Shown here: positions 21,075 to 34,300 of the stretch, one piece after another
Position numbering within the stretch: position 1 is the stretch's first letter
Layout: each line of letters starts with the position of its first letter
Origin: Sipunculus nudus
Taxonomy: Eukaryota; Annelida; Sipuncula; Golfingiida; Sipunculidae
Assembly: GCA_026874595.1 (NCBI GenBank)
Contig: CM049315.1
Coordinates: forward strand, 78,535,401 to 78,599,400
Length of the DNA stretch: 64,000 nucleotides
Direction of reading: 5' to 3'
The notes under the pieces: generated by a model
Databases searched by the model: none
What the model was told of the DNA's origin: nothing
The model's input: only the letters and a program-made list of their open reading frames with translations
Program-made: the position numbers and the translations under genes

Positions 21075-24000
21075 CTAAATTTGGAAGCAACTTTTCTCAT
21101 TGGAATTTTGTTGATGCATAATTGGAGTGAATCTGTGTTTTCATGGACCATTAATTAACTGATCTGATCAATTCAAACTGTTTTATATTCAGCAGGAAGA
21201 TAGAGATCCACTGAACACAGCGTGAGGACTGATGCAGGGCCTCAAACATTTCTCCACAGGTTGCCAGCCCAGCAAGGCCAACTGCAGCCTGTTGTACAAA
21301 ACCGTCCGAGTTCAGCAGGTACATACCCATGACAAATCTGGCCAACCTACACCTGGGCTCCATTATGGTGACCTCCATGACAGGATGAATTGCAATCCTT
21401 ATTCCACACAAGCTGGTATTTGTGAAAAAGGGTGAATTTTAGACCCAACATCTAGGCCTTCCATTTCTGAAACCAAATTTTGCTTATTTTAAACTAAATT
21501 TTGAAGCAACTTTTCTCATTAGAATTTTGTTGATGCATAATTGGAGTGAATCTGTGTTTTCATGGACCATTAATTAACTGATCTGATCAATTCAAACTGT
21601 TTTATATTCAGCAGGAAGATAGAGATCCACTGAACACAGCGTGAGGACTGATGCAGGGCCTCCAACATTCCTCCACAGGTTGCCAGCCCAGCCCAGCAAG
21701 GCCCACTGCAGCCTGTTGTACAAAAGCAGGGGAGTTCAGCAGGTACTTACCCTTGACACATCTGGCCAACCTACACCTGGGCTCCATTAGCCTTCAATTC
21801 TCTCTCCAATTCCAGGCCTTTCAGTTCTGAAAGCAAATTTTAAACTTTTTCTAAAACAACTTTTCTCATTGGAATTTTGCTGAGGCATAATTGAAGGGAA
21901 TCTTGTGTTTTCATGGACCATTAATTAACTGATCTGATCAATTCAAACTGTTTTATATTCAACAGGAAGATAGAGATCCACTGACCACAGCGTGAGGACT
22001 GATGCAGGGCCTCCATCATTCATCCACAGGTTGCCAGCCCAGCCCAGCAAGGCCAACTGCAGCCTGTTGTACAAAAGCGGGGGAGTTCAGCAGGTACATA
22101 CCCATGACACATCCCGCCAATCTACACCTTGGATCCAATATGGTGATCTCCATGACAGGATGAGTTGCAATCCTTATTCCACACAAGCTGGTATTTGTGA
22201 AAAAGGGTGATTTTTTGACCCAAAATCACAGGGACCAGGCATATACATATTTGTAAGGAGTTTTTCTGATTCAGTTTATCTTGCTTATTTTAAACTTGTT
22301 CCACTGACCACAGCGTGAGGACTGATGCAGGGCCTTCAACATTCCTCCACAGGTTGCCAGCCCAGCCCAGCCTAACAAGGCCAAGTGTAACAGCTGACTA
22401 TGGGGCCAGGCATATACATATTTGTAAGGAAGTTCTTCTGATTCAGTTTAGCCTTCAATTCTCTCTCCAATTCCAGGCCTTTCAGTTCTGAAAGCAAATT
22501 TTAAACTTTTTCTGGAACAACTTTTCTCATTGGAATTTTGCTGATGCATAATTGGAGGGAATCTTGTGTTTTCATGGACCATTAATTAACTGATCTGATC
22601 AATTCAAACTGTTTTATATTCAACAGGAAGATAGAGATCGACTGACCACAGCGTGAGGACTGATGCAGGGCCTCCAACATTCCTCCACAGGTTGCCAGCC
22701 CAGCCCAGCAAGGCCAACTGCAGCCTGTTGTACAAAAGCAGGGAAGTTCAGCAGGTACTTACCCTTGACACATCTGGCCAACCTACACCTGGGCTCCATT
22801 ATGGTGACCTTCATGACAGGAGGAGTTGCAATCCTTATTACACACAAGCTGGTATTTGTTAAAAAGGGTGATTTTTAAACCCAAAATCTAGGCCTTCCAT
22901 TTCTGAAACCAAATTTTGCTAATTTTAAACTTATTTTCTTGTAGCAAATTTTCTGATTGGAATTTTGTTGATGCATAATTAGAGTGAACCTGTGTTTTCA
23001 TGGACCATAAATAAACATAAATAAACTATGGGGCCAGGCATATAAATAGTTGTAAGGAAGTTCTTCTGATTCAGTTTAGCCTTCAATTCTCTCTCCAATT
23101 CTAGGTCTCCAGTTCCAAAAACAAGTTTTTAACTTTTTCTAGAAGCAACTTTTCTCATTGGAATTTGCTGATGCATAATCGGAGTGAATCTGTGTTTTCA
23201 TGGCCCAATAATTAACTGATCTGATCAATTCAAACTGTTTTATATTCAACAGGAAGATAGAGATCCACTGACCACAGCGTGAGGACTGATGCAGGGCCTC
23301 CATCATTCATCCACAGGTTGCCAGCCCAGCCCAGCAAGGCCAACTGCAGCCTGTTGTACAAAAGCGGGGGAGTTCAGCAGGTACATACCCATGACACATC
23401 TCGCCAATCTACACCTTGGATCCAATATGGTGATCTCCATGACAGGATGAGTTGCAATCCTTATTCCACACAAGCTGGTATTTGTGAAAAAGGGTGATTT
23501 TTTGACCCAAAATCACAGGGACCAGGCATATACATATTTGTAAGGAGTTTTTCTGATTCAGTTTATCTTGCTTATTTTAAACTTGTTCCACTGACCACAG
23601 CGTGAGGACTGATGCAGGGCCTTCAACATTCCTCAACAGGTTGCCAGCCCAGCCCAGCCTAACAAGGCCAAGTGTAACAGCTGACTATGGGGCCAGGCAT
23701 ATACATATTTGTAAGGAAGTTCTTCTGATTCAGTTTAGCCTTCAATTCTCTCTCCAATTCCAGGCCTTCCAGTTCTGAAAGCAAATTTTAAACTTTTTCT
23801 GGAACAACTTTTCTCATTGGAATTTTGCTGATGCATAATTGGAGGGAATCTTGTGTTTTCATGGACCATTAATTAACTGATCTGATCAATTCAAACTGTT
23901 TTATATTCAACAGGAAGATAGAGATCGACTGACCACAGCGTGAGGACTGATGCAGGGCCTCAAACATTCCTCCACAGGTTGCCAGCCCAGCCCAGCAAGG

Positions 24001-27000
24001 CCAACTGCAGCCTGTTGTAAAAAACCGGGGGAGTTCAGCAGGTACATACCCATGACACATCTGGCCAACCTACACCTGGGCTCCATTATGGTGACCTCCA
24101 TGAAAGGATGAGTTGCAATCCTTATTCTACACAAGCTGGTATTTGTTAAAAAGGGTGATTTTTAGACCCAAAATCTAGGCCTTCCATTTCTGAAACCAAA
24201 TTTTGCTAATTTTAAACTTATTTTCTTGTAGCAACTTTTCTAATTGGAATTTTGTTAATGCATAATTGGAGTGAACCTGTGTTTTCATTTACCATTAATC
24301 AACTGATCTAATTAATTCAAACTGTTTTTTATATTCCACAGGAAGATAGTGTTCCACTGACCACAGCGTGAGGACTGATGCAGGGCCTTCAACATTCCTC
24401 TACAGGTTGCCAGCCCAGCCCAACAAGGCCAAGTGTAACAGCTGACTATGGGGCCAGGCATATACATATTTGTATGGAAGTTCTTCTGATTCAGTTTAGC
24501 CTTCAATTCTCTCTCCAATTCCAGGCCTTTCAGTTCTGAAAGCAAATTTTAAACTTTTTCTAAAACAACTTTTCTCATTGGAATTTTGCTGAGGCATAAT
24601 TGAAGGGAATCTTGTGTTTTCATGGACCATTAATTAACTGATCTGATCAATTCAAACTGTTTTATATTCAACAGGAAGATAGAGATCCACTGACCACAGC
24701 GTGAGGACTGATGGAGGGCCTCCAACATTCCTCCACAGGTTGCCAGCCCAGCCCAGCAAGGCCAACTGCAGCCTGATGTACAAAACAGGCCGAGTTCAGC
24801 AGGTACATACCCATGACACATCTGGCCAACCTATACCTGGGCTCCATTATGGTGACCTCTATAACAGGATGAGTTGCAATCCTTATTCCACACAAGCTGG
24901 TATTTGTTAAAAAGGGTGATTTTTAGACCCAAAATCTAGGCCTTCCATTTCTGAAACCAAATTTTACTAATTTTAAACTTATTTTCTTGTAGCAACTTTT
25001 CTGATTGGAATTTTGTTAATGCATAATTGGAGTGAACCTGTGTTTTCATTTACCATTAATCAACTGATCTAATCAATTCAAACTGTTTTTTATATTCCAC
25101 AGGAAGATAGTGTTCCACTGACCACAGCGTGAGGACTGATGCAGGGCCTTCAACATTCCTCTACAGGTTGCCAGCCCAGCCCAGCCCAACAAGGCCAAGT
25201 GTAACAGCTGACTATGGGGCCAGGCATATACATATTTGTAAGGAAGTTCTTCTGATTCAGTTTAGCCTTCAATTCTCTCTCCAATTCCAGGCCTTTCAGT
25301 TCTGAAAGCAAATTTTAAACTTTTTCTTAAACAACTTTTCTCATTGGAATTTTGCTGAGGCATAATTGAAGGGAATCTTGTGTTTTCATGGACCATTAAT
25401 TAACTGATCTGATCAATTCAAACTGTTTTATATTCAACAGGAAGATAGAGATCCACTGACCACAGCGTGAGGACTGATGCAGGGCCTCCAACATTCCTCC
25501 ACAGGTTGCCAGCCCAGCCCAGCAAGGCCAACTGCAGCCTGATGTACAAAACAGGCCGAGTTCAGCAGGTACATACCCATGACACATCTGGCCAACCTAT
25601 ACCTGGGCTCCATTATGGTGACCTCTATAACAGGATGAGTTGCAATCCTTATTCCACACAAGCTGGTATTTGTGAAAAAGGGTGATTTTTAGACCCAACA
25701 TCTAGGCCTTCCATTTCTGAAACCAAATTTTGCTAATTTTAAACTAAATTTGGAAGCAACTTTTCTCATTGGAATTTTGTTGATGCATAATTGGAGTGAA
25801 TCTGTGTTTTCATGGACCATTAATTAACTGATCTGATCAATTCAAACTGTTTTATATTCAGCAGGAAGATAGAGATCTACCGAACACAGCGTGAGGACTG
25901 ATGCAGGGCCTCAAACATTCCTCCACAGGTTGCCAGCCCAGCCCAGCAAGGCCAACTGCAGTCTGTTGTACAAAACCGTCCGAGTTCAGCAGGTACATAC
26001 CCATGACACATCTGGCCAACCTACACCTGGGCTCCATTATGGTGACCTCCATGACAGGATGAATTGCAATCCTTATTCCACACAAGCTGGTATTTGTGAA
26101 AAAGGGTGAATTTTAGACCCAACATCTAGGCCTTCCATTTCTGAAACCAAATTTTGCTAATTTTAAACTAAATTTTGAAGCAACTTTTCTCATTAGAATT
26201 TTGTTGATGCATAATTGGAGTGAATCTGTGTTTTCATGGACCATTAATTAACTGATCTGATCAATTCAGACTGTTTTATATTCAGCAGGAAGATAGAGAT
26301 CCACTGAACACAGCGTGAGGACTGATGCAGGGCCTCCAACATTCCTCCACAGGTTGCCAGCCCAGCCCAGCAAGGCCAACTGCAGCCTGTTGTACAAAAG
26401 CAGGGGAGTTCAGCAGGTACTTACCCTTGACACATCTGGCCAACCTACACCTGGGCTCCATTAGCCTTCAATTCTCTCTCCAATTCCAGGCCTTCCAGTT
26501 CTGAAAGCAAATTTTATACTTTTTCTAGAACAACTTTTCTCATTGGAATTTTGCTGATGCATAATTGGAGGGAATCTTGTGTTTTCATGGACCATTAATT
26601 AACTGATCTGATCAATTCAAACTGTTTTATATTCAACAGGAAGATAGAGATCGACTGACCACAGCGTGAGGACTGATGCAGGGCCTCAAACATTCCTCCA
26701 CAGGTTGCCAGCCCAGCCCAGCAAGGCCAACTGCAGCCTGATGTACAAAACCGGCCGAGTTCAGCAGGTACATACCCATGACACATCTGGCCAACCTATA
26801 CAAGGGCTCCATTATGGTGACCTCTATAACAGGATGAGTTGCAATCCTTATTCCACACAAGCTGGTATTTGTGAAAAAGGGTGAATTTTAGACCCAACAT
26901 CTAGGCCTTCCATTTCTGAAACCAAATTTTGCTAATTTTAAACTAAATTTTGAAGCAACTTTTCTCATTAGAATTTTGTTGATGCATAATTGGAGTGAAT

Positions 27001-28378
27001 CTGTGTTTTCATGGACCATTAATTAACTGATCTGATCAATTCAAACTGTTTTATATTCAGCAGGAAGATAGAGATCCACTGAACACAGCGTGAGGACTGA
27101 TGCAGGGCCTCCAACATTCCTCCACAGGTTGCCAGCCCAGCCCAGCAAGGCCCACTGCAGCCTGTTGTACAAAAGCAGGGGAGTTCAGCAGGTACTTACC
27201 CTTGACACATCTGGCCAACCTACACCTGGGCTCCATTAGCCTTCAATTCTCTCTCCAATTCCAGGCCTTTCAGTTCTGAAAGCAAATTTTAAACTTTTTC
27301 TAAAACAACTTTTCTCATTGGAATTTTGCTGAGGCATAATTGAAGGGAATCTTGTGTTTTCATGGACCATTAATTAACTGATCTGATCAATTCAAACTGT
27401 TTTATATTCAACAGGAAGATAGAGATCCACTGACCACAGCGTGAGGACTGATGCAGGGCCTCCATCATTCATCCACAGGTTGCCAGCCCAGCCCAGCAAG
27501 GCCAACTGCAGCCTGTTGTACAAAAGCGGGGGAGTTCAGCAGGTACATACCCATGACACATCCCGCCAATCTACACCTTGGATCCAATATGGTGATCTCC
27601 ATGACAGGATGAGTTGCAATCCTTATTCCACACAAGCTGGTATTTGTGAAAAAGGGTGATTTTTTGACCCAAAATCACAGGGACCAGGCATATACATATT
27701 TGTAAGGAGTTTTTCTGATTCAGTTTATCTTGCTTATTTTAAACTTGTTCCACTGACCACAGCGTGAGGACTGATGCAGGGCCTTCAACATTCCTCCACA
27801 GGTTGCCAGCCCAGCCCAGCCTAACAAGGCCAAGTGTAACAGCTGACTATGGGGCCAGGCATATACATATTTGTAAGGAAGTTCTTCTGATTCAGTTTAG
27901 CCTTCAATTCTCTCTCCAATTCCAGGCCTTTCAGTTCTGAAAGCAAATTTTAAACTTTTTCTGGAACAACTTTTCTCATTGGAATTTTGCTGATGCATAA
28001 TTGGAGGGAATCTTGTGTTTTCATGGATCATTAATTAACTGATCTGATCAATTCAAACTGTTTTATATTCAACAGGAAGATAGAGATCGACTGACCACAG
28101 CGTGAGGACTGATGCAGGGCCTCAAACATTCCTCCACAGGTTGCCAGCCCAGCCCAGCAAGGCCAACTGCAGCCTGATGTACAAAACCGGCCGAGTTCAG
28201 CAGGTACATACCCATGACACATCTGGCCAACCTATACAAGGGCTCCATTATGGTGACCTCTATAACAGGATGAGTTGCAATCCTTATTCCACACAAGCTG
28301 GTATTTGTGAAAAAGGGTGATTTTTAGACCCAACATCTAGGCCTTCCATTTCTGAAACCAAATTTTGCTAATTTTAAA
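21075..28378 (+). repeat. Higher-order repeat unit 1, 7,304 bp, 20 monomers
   Basis: The monomer starts are 21075 A3', 21494 B', 21845 F, 22295 G, 22506 H, 22930 I, 23133 F', 23582 G', 23793 J, 24217 E', 24554 D, 24978 E, 25320 D'', 25744 A1, 26168 B, 26519 C', 26943 B', 27294 F, 27744 G and 27955 C'. A3' is marked by CATTTCTCC and GACAAATC. The last C' carries an H-like head (CTGGAAC, GATCGACTG) and GGATCATTAATT. The next unit starts with the same A3'. Confidence 0.88.
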
Positions 28379-31300
28379 CTAAATTTGGAAGCAACTTTTC
28401 TCATTGGAATTTTGTTGATGCATAATTGGAGTGAATCTGTGTTTTCATGGACCATTAATTAACTGATCTGATCAATTCAAACTGTTTTATATTCAGCAGG
28501 AAGATAGAGATCCACTGAACACAGCGTGAGGACTGATGCAGGGCCTCAAACATTTCTCCACAGGTTGCCAGCCCAGCAAGGCCAACTGCAGCCTGTTGTA
28601 CAAAACCGTCCGAGTTCAGCAGGTACATACCCATGACAAATCTGGCCAACCTACACCTGGGCTCCATTATGGTGACCTCCATGACAGGATGAATTGCAAT
28701 CCTTATTCCACACAAGCTGGTATTTGTGAAAAAGGGTGAATTTTAGACCCAACATCTAGGCCTTCCATTTCTGAAACCAAATTTTGCTTATTTTAAACTA
28801 AATTTTGAAGCAACTTTTCTCATTAGAATTTTGTTGATGCATAATTGGAGTGAATCTGTGTTTTCATGGACCATTAATTAACTGATCTGATCAATTCAAA
28901 CTGTTTTATATTCAGCAGGAAGATAGAGATCCACTGAACACAGCGTGAGGACTGATGCAGGGCCTCCAACATTCCTCCACAGGTTGCCAGCCCAGCCCAG
29001 CAAGGCCCACTGCAGCCTGTTGTACAAAAGCAGGGGAGTTCAGCAGGTACTTACCCTTGACACATCTGGCCAACCTACACCTGGGCTCCATTAGCCTTCA
29101 ATTCTCTCTCCAATTCCAGGCCTTTCAGTTCTGAAAGCAAATTTTAAACTTTTTCTAAAACAACTTTTCTCATTGGAATTTTGCTGAGGCATAATTGAAG
29201 GGAATCTTGTGTTTTCATGGACCATTAATTAACTGATCTGATCAATTCAAACTGTTTTATATTCAACAGGAAGATAGAGATCCACTGACCACAGCGTGAG
29301 GACTGATGCAGGGCCTCCATCATTCATCCACAGGTTGCCAGCCCAGCCCAGCAAGGCCAACTGCAGCCTGTTGTACAAAAGCGGGGGAGTTCAGCAGGTA
29401 CATACCCATGACACATCCCGCCAATCTACACCTTGGATCCAATATGGTGATCTCCATGACAGGATGAGTTGCAATCCTTATTCCACACAAGCTGGTATTT
29501 GTGAAAAAGGGTGATTTTTTGACCCAAAATCACAGGGACCAGGCATATACATATTTGTAAGGAGTTTTTCTGATTCAGTTTATCTTGCTTATTTTAAACT
29601 TGTTCCACTGACCACAGCGTGAGGACTGATGCAGGGCCTTCAACATTCCTCCACAGGTTGCCAGCCCAGCCCAGCCTAACAAGGCCAAGTGTAACAGCTG
29701 ACTATGGGGCCAGGCATATACATATTTGTAAGGAAGTTCTTCTGATTCAGTTTAGCCTTCAATTCTCTCTCCAATTCCAGGCCTTTCAGTTCTGAAAGCA
29801 AATTTTAAACTTTTTCTGGAACAACTTTTCTCATTGGAATTTTGCTGATGCATAATTGGAGGGAATCTTGTGTTTTCATGGACCATTAATTAACTGATCT
29901 GATCAATTCAAACTGTTTTATATTCAACAGGAAGATAGAGATCGACTGACCACAGCGTGAGGACTGATGCAGGGCCTCCAACATTCCTCCACAGGTTGCC
30001 AGCCCAGCCCAGCAAGGCCAACTGCAGCCTGTTGTACAAAAGCAGGGAAGTTCAGCAGGTACTTACCCTTGACACATCTGGCCAACCTACACCTGGGCTC
30101 CATTATGGTGACCTTCATGACAGGAGGAGTTGCAATCCTTATTACACACAAGCTGGTATTTGTTAAAAAGGGTGATTTTTAAACCCAAAATCTAGGCCTT
30201 CCATTTCTGAAACCAAATTTTGCTAATTTTAAACTTATTTTCTTGTAGCAAATTTTCTGATTGGAATTTTGTTGATGCATAATTAGAGTGAACCTGTGTT
30301 TTCATGGACCATAAATAAACATAAATAAACTATGGGGCCAGGCATATAAATAGTTGTAAGGAAGTTCTTCTGATTCAGTTTAGCCTTCAATTCTCTCTCC
30401 AATTCTAGGTCTCCAGTTCCAAAAACAAGTTTTTAACTTTTTCTAGAAGCAACTTTTCTCATTGGAATTTGCTGATGCATAATCGGAGTGAATCTGTGTT
30501 TTCATGGCCCAATAATTAACTGATCTGATCAATTCAAACTGTTTTATATTCAACAGGAAGATAGAGATCCACTGACCACAGCGTGAGGACTGATGCAGGG
30601 CCTCCATCATTCATCCACAGGTTGCCAGCCCAGCCCAGCAAGGCCAACTGCAGCCTGTTGTACAAAAGCGGGGGAGTTCAGCAGGTACATACCCATGACA
30701 CATCTCGCCAATCTACACCTTGGATCCAATATGGTGATCTCCATGACAGGATGAGTTGCAATCCTTATTCCACACAAGCTGGTATTTGTGAAAAAGGGTG
30801 ATTTTTTGACCCAAAATCACAGGGACCAGGCATATACATATTTGTAAGGAGTTTTTCTGATTCAGTTTATCTTGCTTATTTTAAACTTGTTCCACTGACC
30901 ACAGCGTGAGGACTGATGCAGGGCCTTCAACATTCCTCAACAGGTTGCCAGCCCAGCCCAGCCTAACAAGGCCAAGTGTAACAGCTGACTATGGGGCCAG
31001 GCATATACATATTTGTAAGGAAGTTCTTCTGATTCAGTTTAGCCTTCAATTCTCTCTCCAATTCCAGGCCTTCCAGTTCTGAAAGCAAATTTTAAACTTT
31101 TTCTGGAACAACTTTTCTCATTGGAATTTTGCTGATGCATAATTGGAGGGAATCTTGTGTTTTCATGGACCATTAATTAACTGATCTGATCAATTCAAAC
31201 TGTTTTATATTCAACAGGAAGATAGAGATCGACTGACCACAGCGTGAGGACTGATGCAGGGCCTCAAACATTCCTCCACAGGTTGCCAGCCCAGCCCAGC

Positions 31301-34300
31301 AAGGCCAACTGCAGCCTGTTGTAAAAAACCGGGGGAGTTCAGCAGGTACATACCCATGACACATCTGGCCAACCTACACCTGGGCTCCATTATGGTGACC
31401 TCCATGAAAGGATGAGTTGCAATCCTTATTCTACACAAGCTGGTATTTGTTAAAAAGGGTGATTTTTAGACCCAAAATCTAGGCCTTCCATTTCTGAAAC
31501 CAAATTTTGCTAATTTTAAACTTATTTTCTTGTAGCAACTTTTCTAATTGGAATTTTGTTAATGCATAATTGGAGTGAACCTGTGTTTTCATTTACCATT
31601 AATCAACTGATCTAATTAATTCAAACTGTTTTTTATATTCCACAGGAAGATAGTGTTCCACTGACCACAGCGTGAGGACTGATGCAGGGCCTTCAACATT
31701 CCTCTACAGGTTGCCAGCCCAGCCCAACAAGGCCAAGTGTAACAGCTGACTATGGGGCCAGGCATATACATATTTGTATGGAAGTTCTTCTGATTCAGTT
31801 TAGCCTTCAATTCTCTCTCCAATTCCAGGCCTTTCAGTTCTGAAAGCAAATTTTAAACTCTTTCTAAAACAACTTTTCTCATTGGAATTTTGCTGAGGCA
31901 TAATTGAAGGGAATCTTGTGTTTTCATGGACCATTAATTAACTGATCTGATCAATTCAAACTGTTTTATATTCAACAGGAAGATAGAGATCCACTGACCA
32001 CAGCGTGAGGACTGATGGAGGGCCTCCAACATTCCTCCACAGGTTGCCAGCCCAGCCCAGCAAGGCCAACTGCAGCCTGATGTACAAAACAGGCCGAGTT
32101 CAGCAGGTACATACCCATGACACATCTGGCCAACCTATACCTGGGCTCCATTATGGTGACCTCTATAACAGGATGAGTTGCAATCCTTATTCCACACAAG
32201 CTGGTATTTGTTAAAAAGGGTGATTTTTAGACCCAAAATCTAGGCCTTCCATTTCTGAAACCAAATTTTACTAATTTTAAACTTATTTTCTTGTAGCAAC
32301 TTTTCTGATTGGAATTTTGTTAATGCATAATTGGAGTGAACCTGTGTTTTCATTTACCATTAATCAACTGATCTAATCAATTCAAACTGTTTTTTATATT
32401 CCACAGGAAGATAGTGTTCCACTGACCACAGCGTGAGGACTGATGCAGGGCCTTCAACATTCCTCTACAGGTTGCCAGCCCAGCCCAGCCCAACAAGGCC
32501 AAGTGTAACAGCTGACTATGGGGCCAGGCATATACATATTTGTAAGGAAGTTCTTCTGATTCAGTTTAGCCTTCAATTCTCTCTCCAATTCCAGGCCTTT
32601 CAGTTCTGAAAGCAAATTTTAAACTTTTTCTTAAACAACTTTTCTCATTGGAATTTTGCTGAGGCATAATTGAAGGGAATCTTGTGTTTTCATGGACCAT
32701 TAATTAACTGATCTGATCAATTCAAACTGTTTTATATTCAACAGGAAGATAGAGATCCACTGACCACAGCGTGAGGACTGATGCAGGGCCTCCAACATTC
32801 CTCCACAGGTTGCCAGCCCAGCCCAGCAAGGCCAACTGCAGCCTGATGTACAAAACAGGCCGAGTTCAGCAGGTACATACCCATGACACATCTGGCCAAC
32901 CTATACCTGGGCTCCATTATGGTGACCTCTATAACAGGATGAGTTGCAATCCTTATTCCACACAAGCTGGTATTTGTGAAAAAGGGTGATTTTTAGACCC
33001 AACATCTAGGCCTTCCATTTCTGAAACCAAATTTTGCTAATTTTAAACTAAATTTGGAAGCAACTTTTCTCATTGGAATTTTGTTGATGCATAATTGGAG
33101 TGAATCTGTGTTTTCATGGACCATTAATTAACTGATCTGATCAATTCAAACTGTTTTATATTCAGCAGGAAGATAGAGATCTACTGAACACAGCGTGAGG
33201 ACTGATGCAGGGCCTCAAACATTCCTCCACAGGTTGCCAGCCCAGCCCAGCAAGGCCAACTGCAGTCTGTTGTACAAAACCGTCCGAGTTCAGCAGGTAC
33301 ATACCCATGACACATCTGGCCAACCTACACCTGGGCTCCATTATGGTGACCTCCATGACAGGATGAATTGCAATCCTTATTCCACACAAGCTGGTATTTG
33401 TGAAAAAGGGTGAATTTTAGACCCAACATCTAGGCCTTCCATTTCTGAAACCAAATTTTGCTAATTTTAAACTAAATTTTGAAGCAACTTTTCTCATTAG
33501 AATTTTGTTGATGCATAATTGGAGTGAATCTGTGTTTTCATGGACCATTAATTAACTGATCTGATCAATTCAGACTGTTTTATATTCAGCAGGAAGATAG
33601 AGATCCACTGAACACAGCGTGAGGACTGATGCAGGGCCTCCAACATTCCTCCACAGGTTGCCAGCCCAGCCCAGCAAGGCCAACTGCAGCCTGTTGTACA
33701 AAAGCAGGGGAGTTCAGCAGGTACTTACCCTTGACACATCTGGCCAACCTACACCTGGGCTCCATTAGCCTTCAATTCTCTCTCCAATTCCAGGCCTTCC
33801 AGTTCTGAAAGCAAATTTTATACTTTTTCTAGAACAACTTTTCTCATTGGAATTTTGCTGATGCATAATTGGAGGGAATCTTGTGTTTTCATGGACCATT
33901 AATTAACTGATCTGATCAATTCAAACTGTTTTATATTCAACAGGAAGATAGAGATCCACTGACCACAGCGTGAGGACTGATGCAGGGCCTCAAACATTCC
34001 TCCACAGGTTGCCAGCCCAGCCCAGCAAGGCCAACTGCAGCCTGATGTACAAAACCGGCCGAGTTCAGCAGGTACATACCCATGACACATCTGGCCAACC
34101 TATACAAGGGCTCCATTATGGTGACCTCTATAACAGGATGAGTTGCAATCCTTATTCCACACAAGCTGGTATTTGTGAAAAAGGGTGATTTTTAGACCCA
34201 ACATCTAGGCCTTCCATTTCTGAAACCAAATTTTGCTAATTTTAAACTAAATTTGGAAGCAACTTTTCTCATTGGAATTTTGTTGATGCATAATTGGAGT

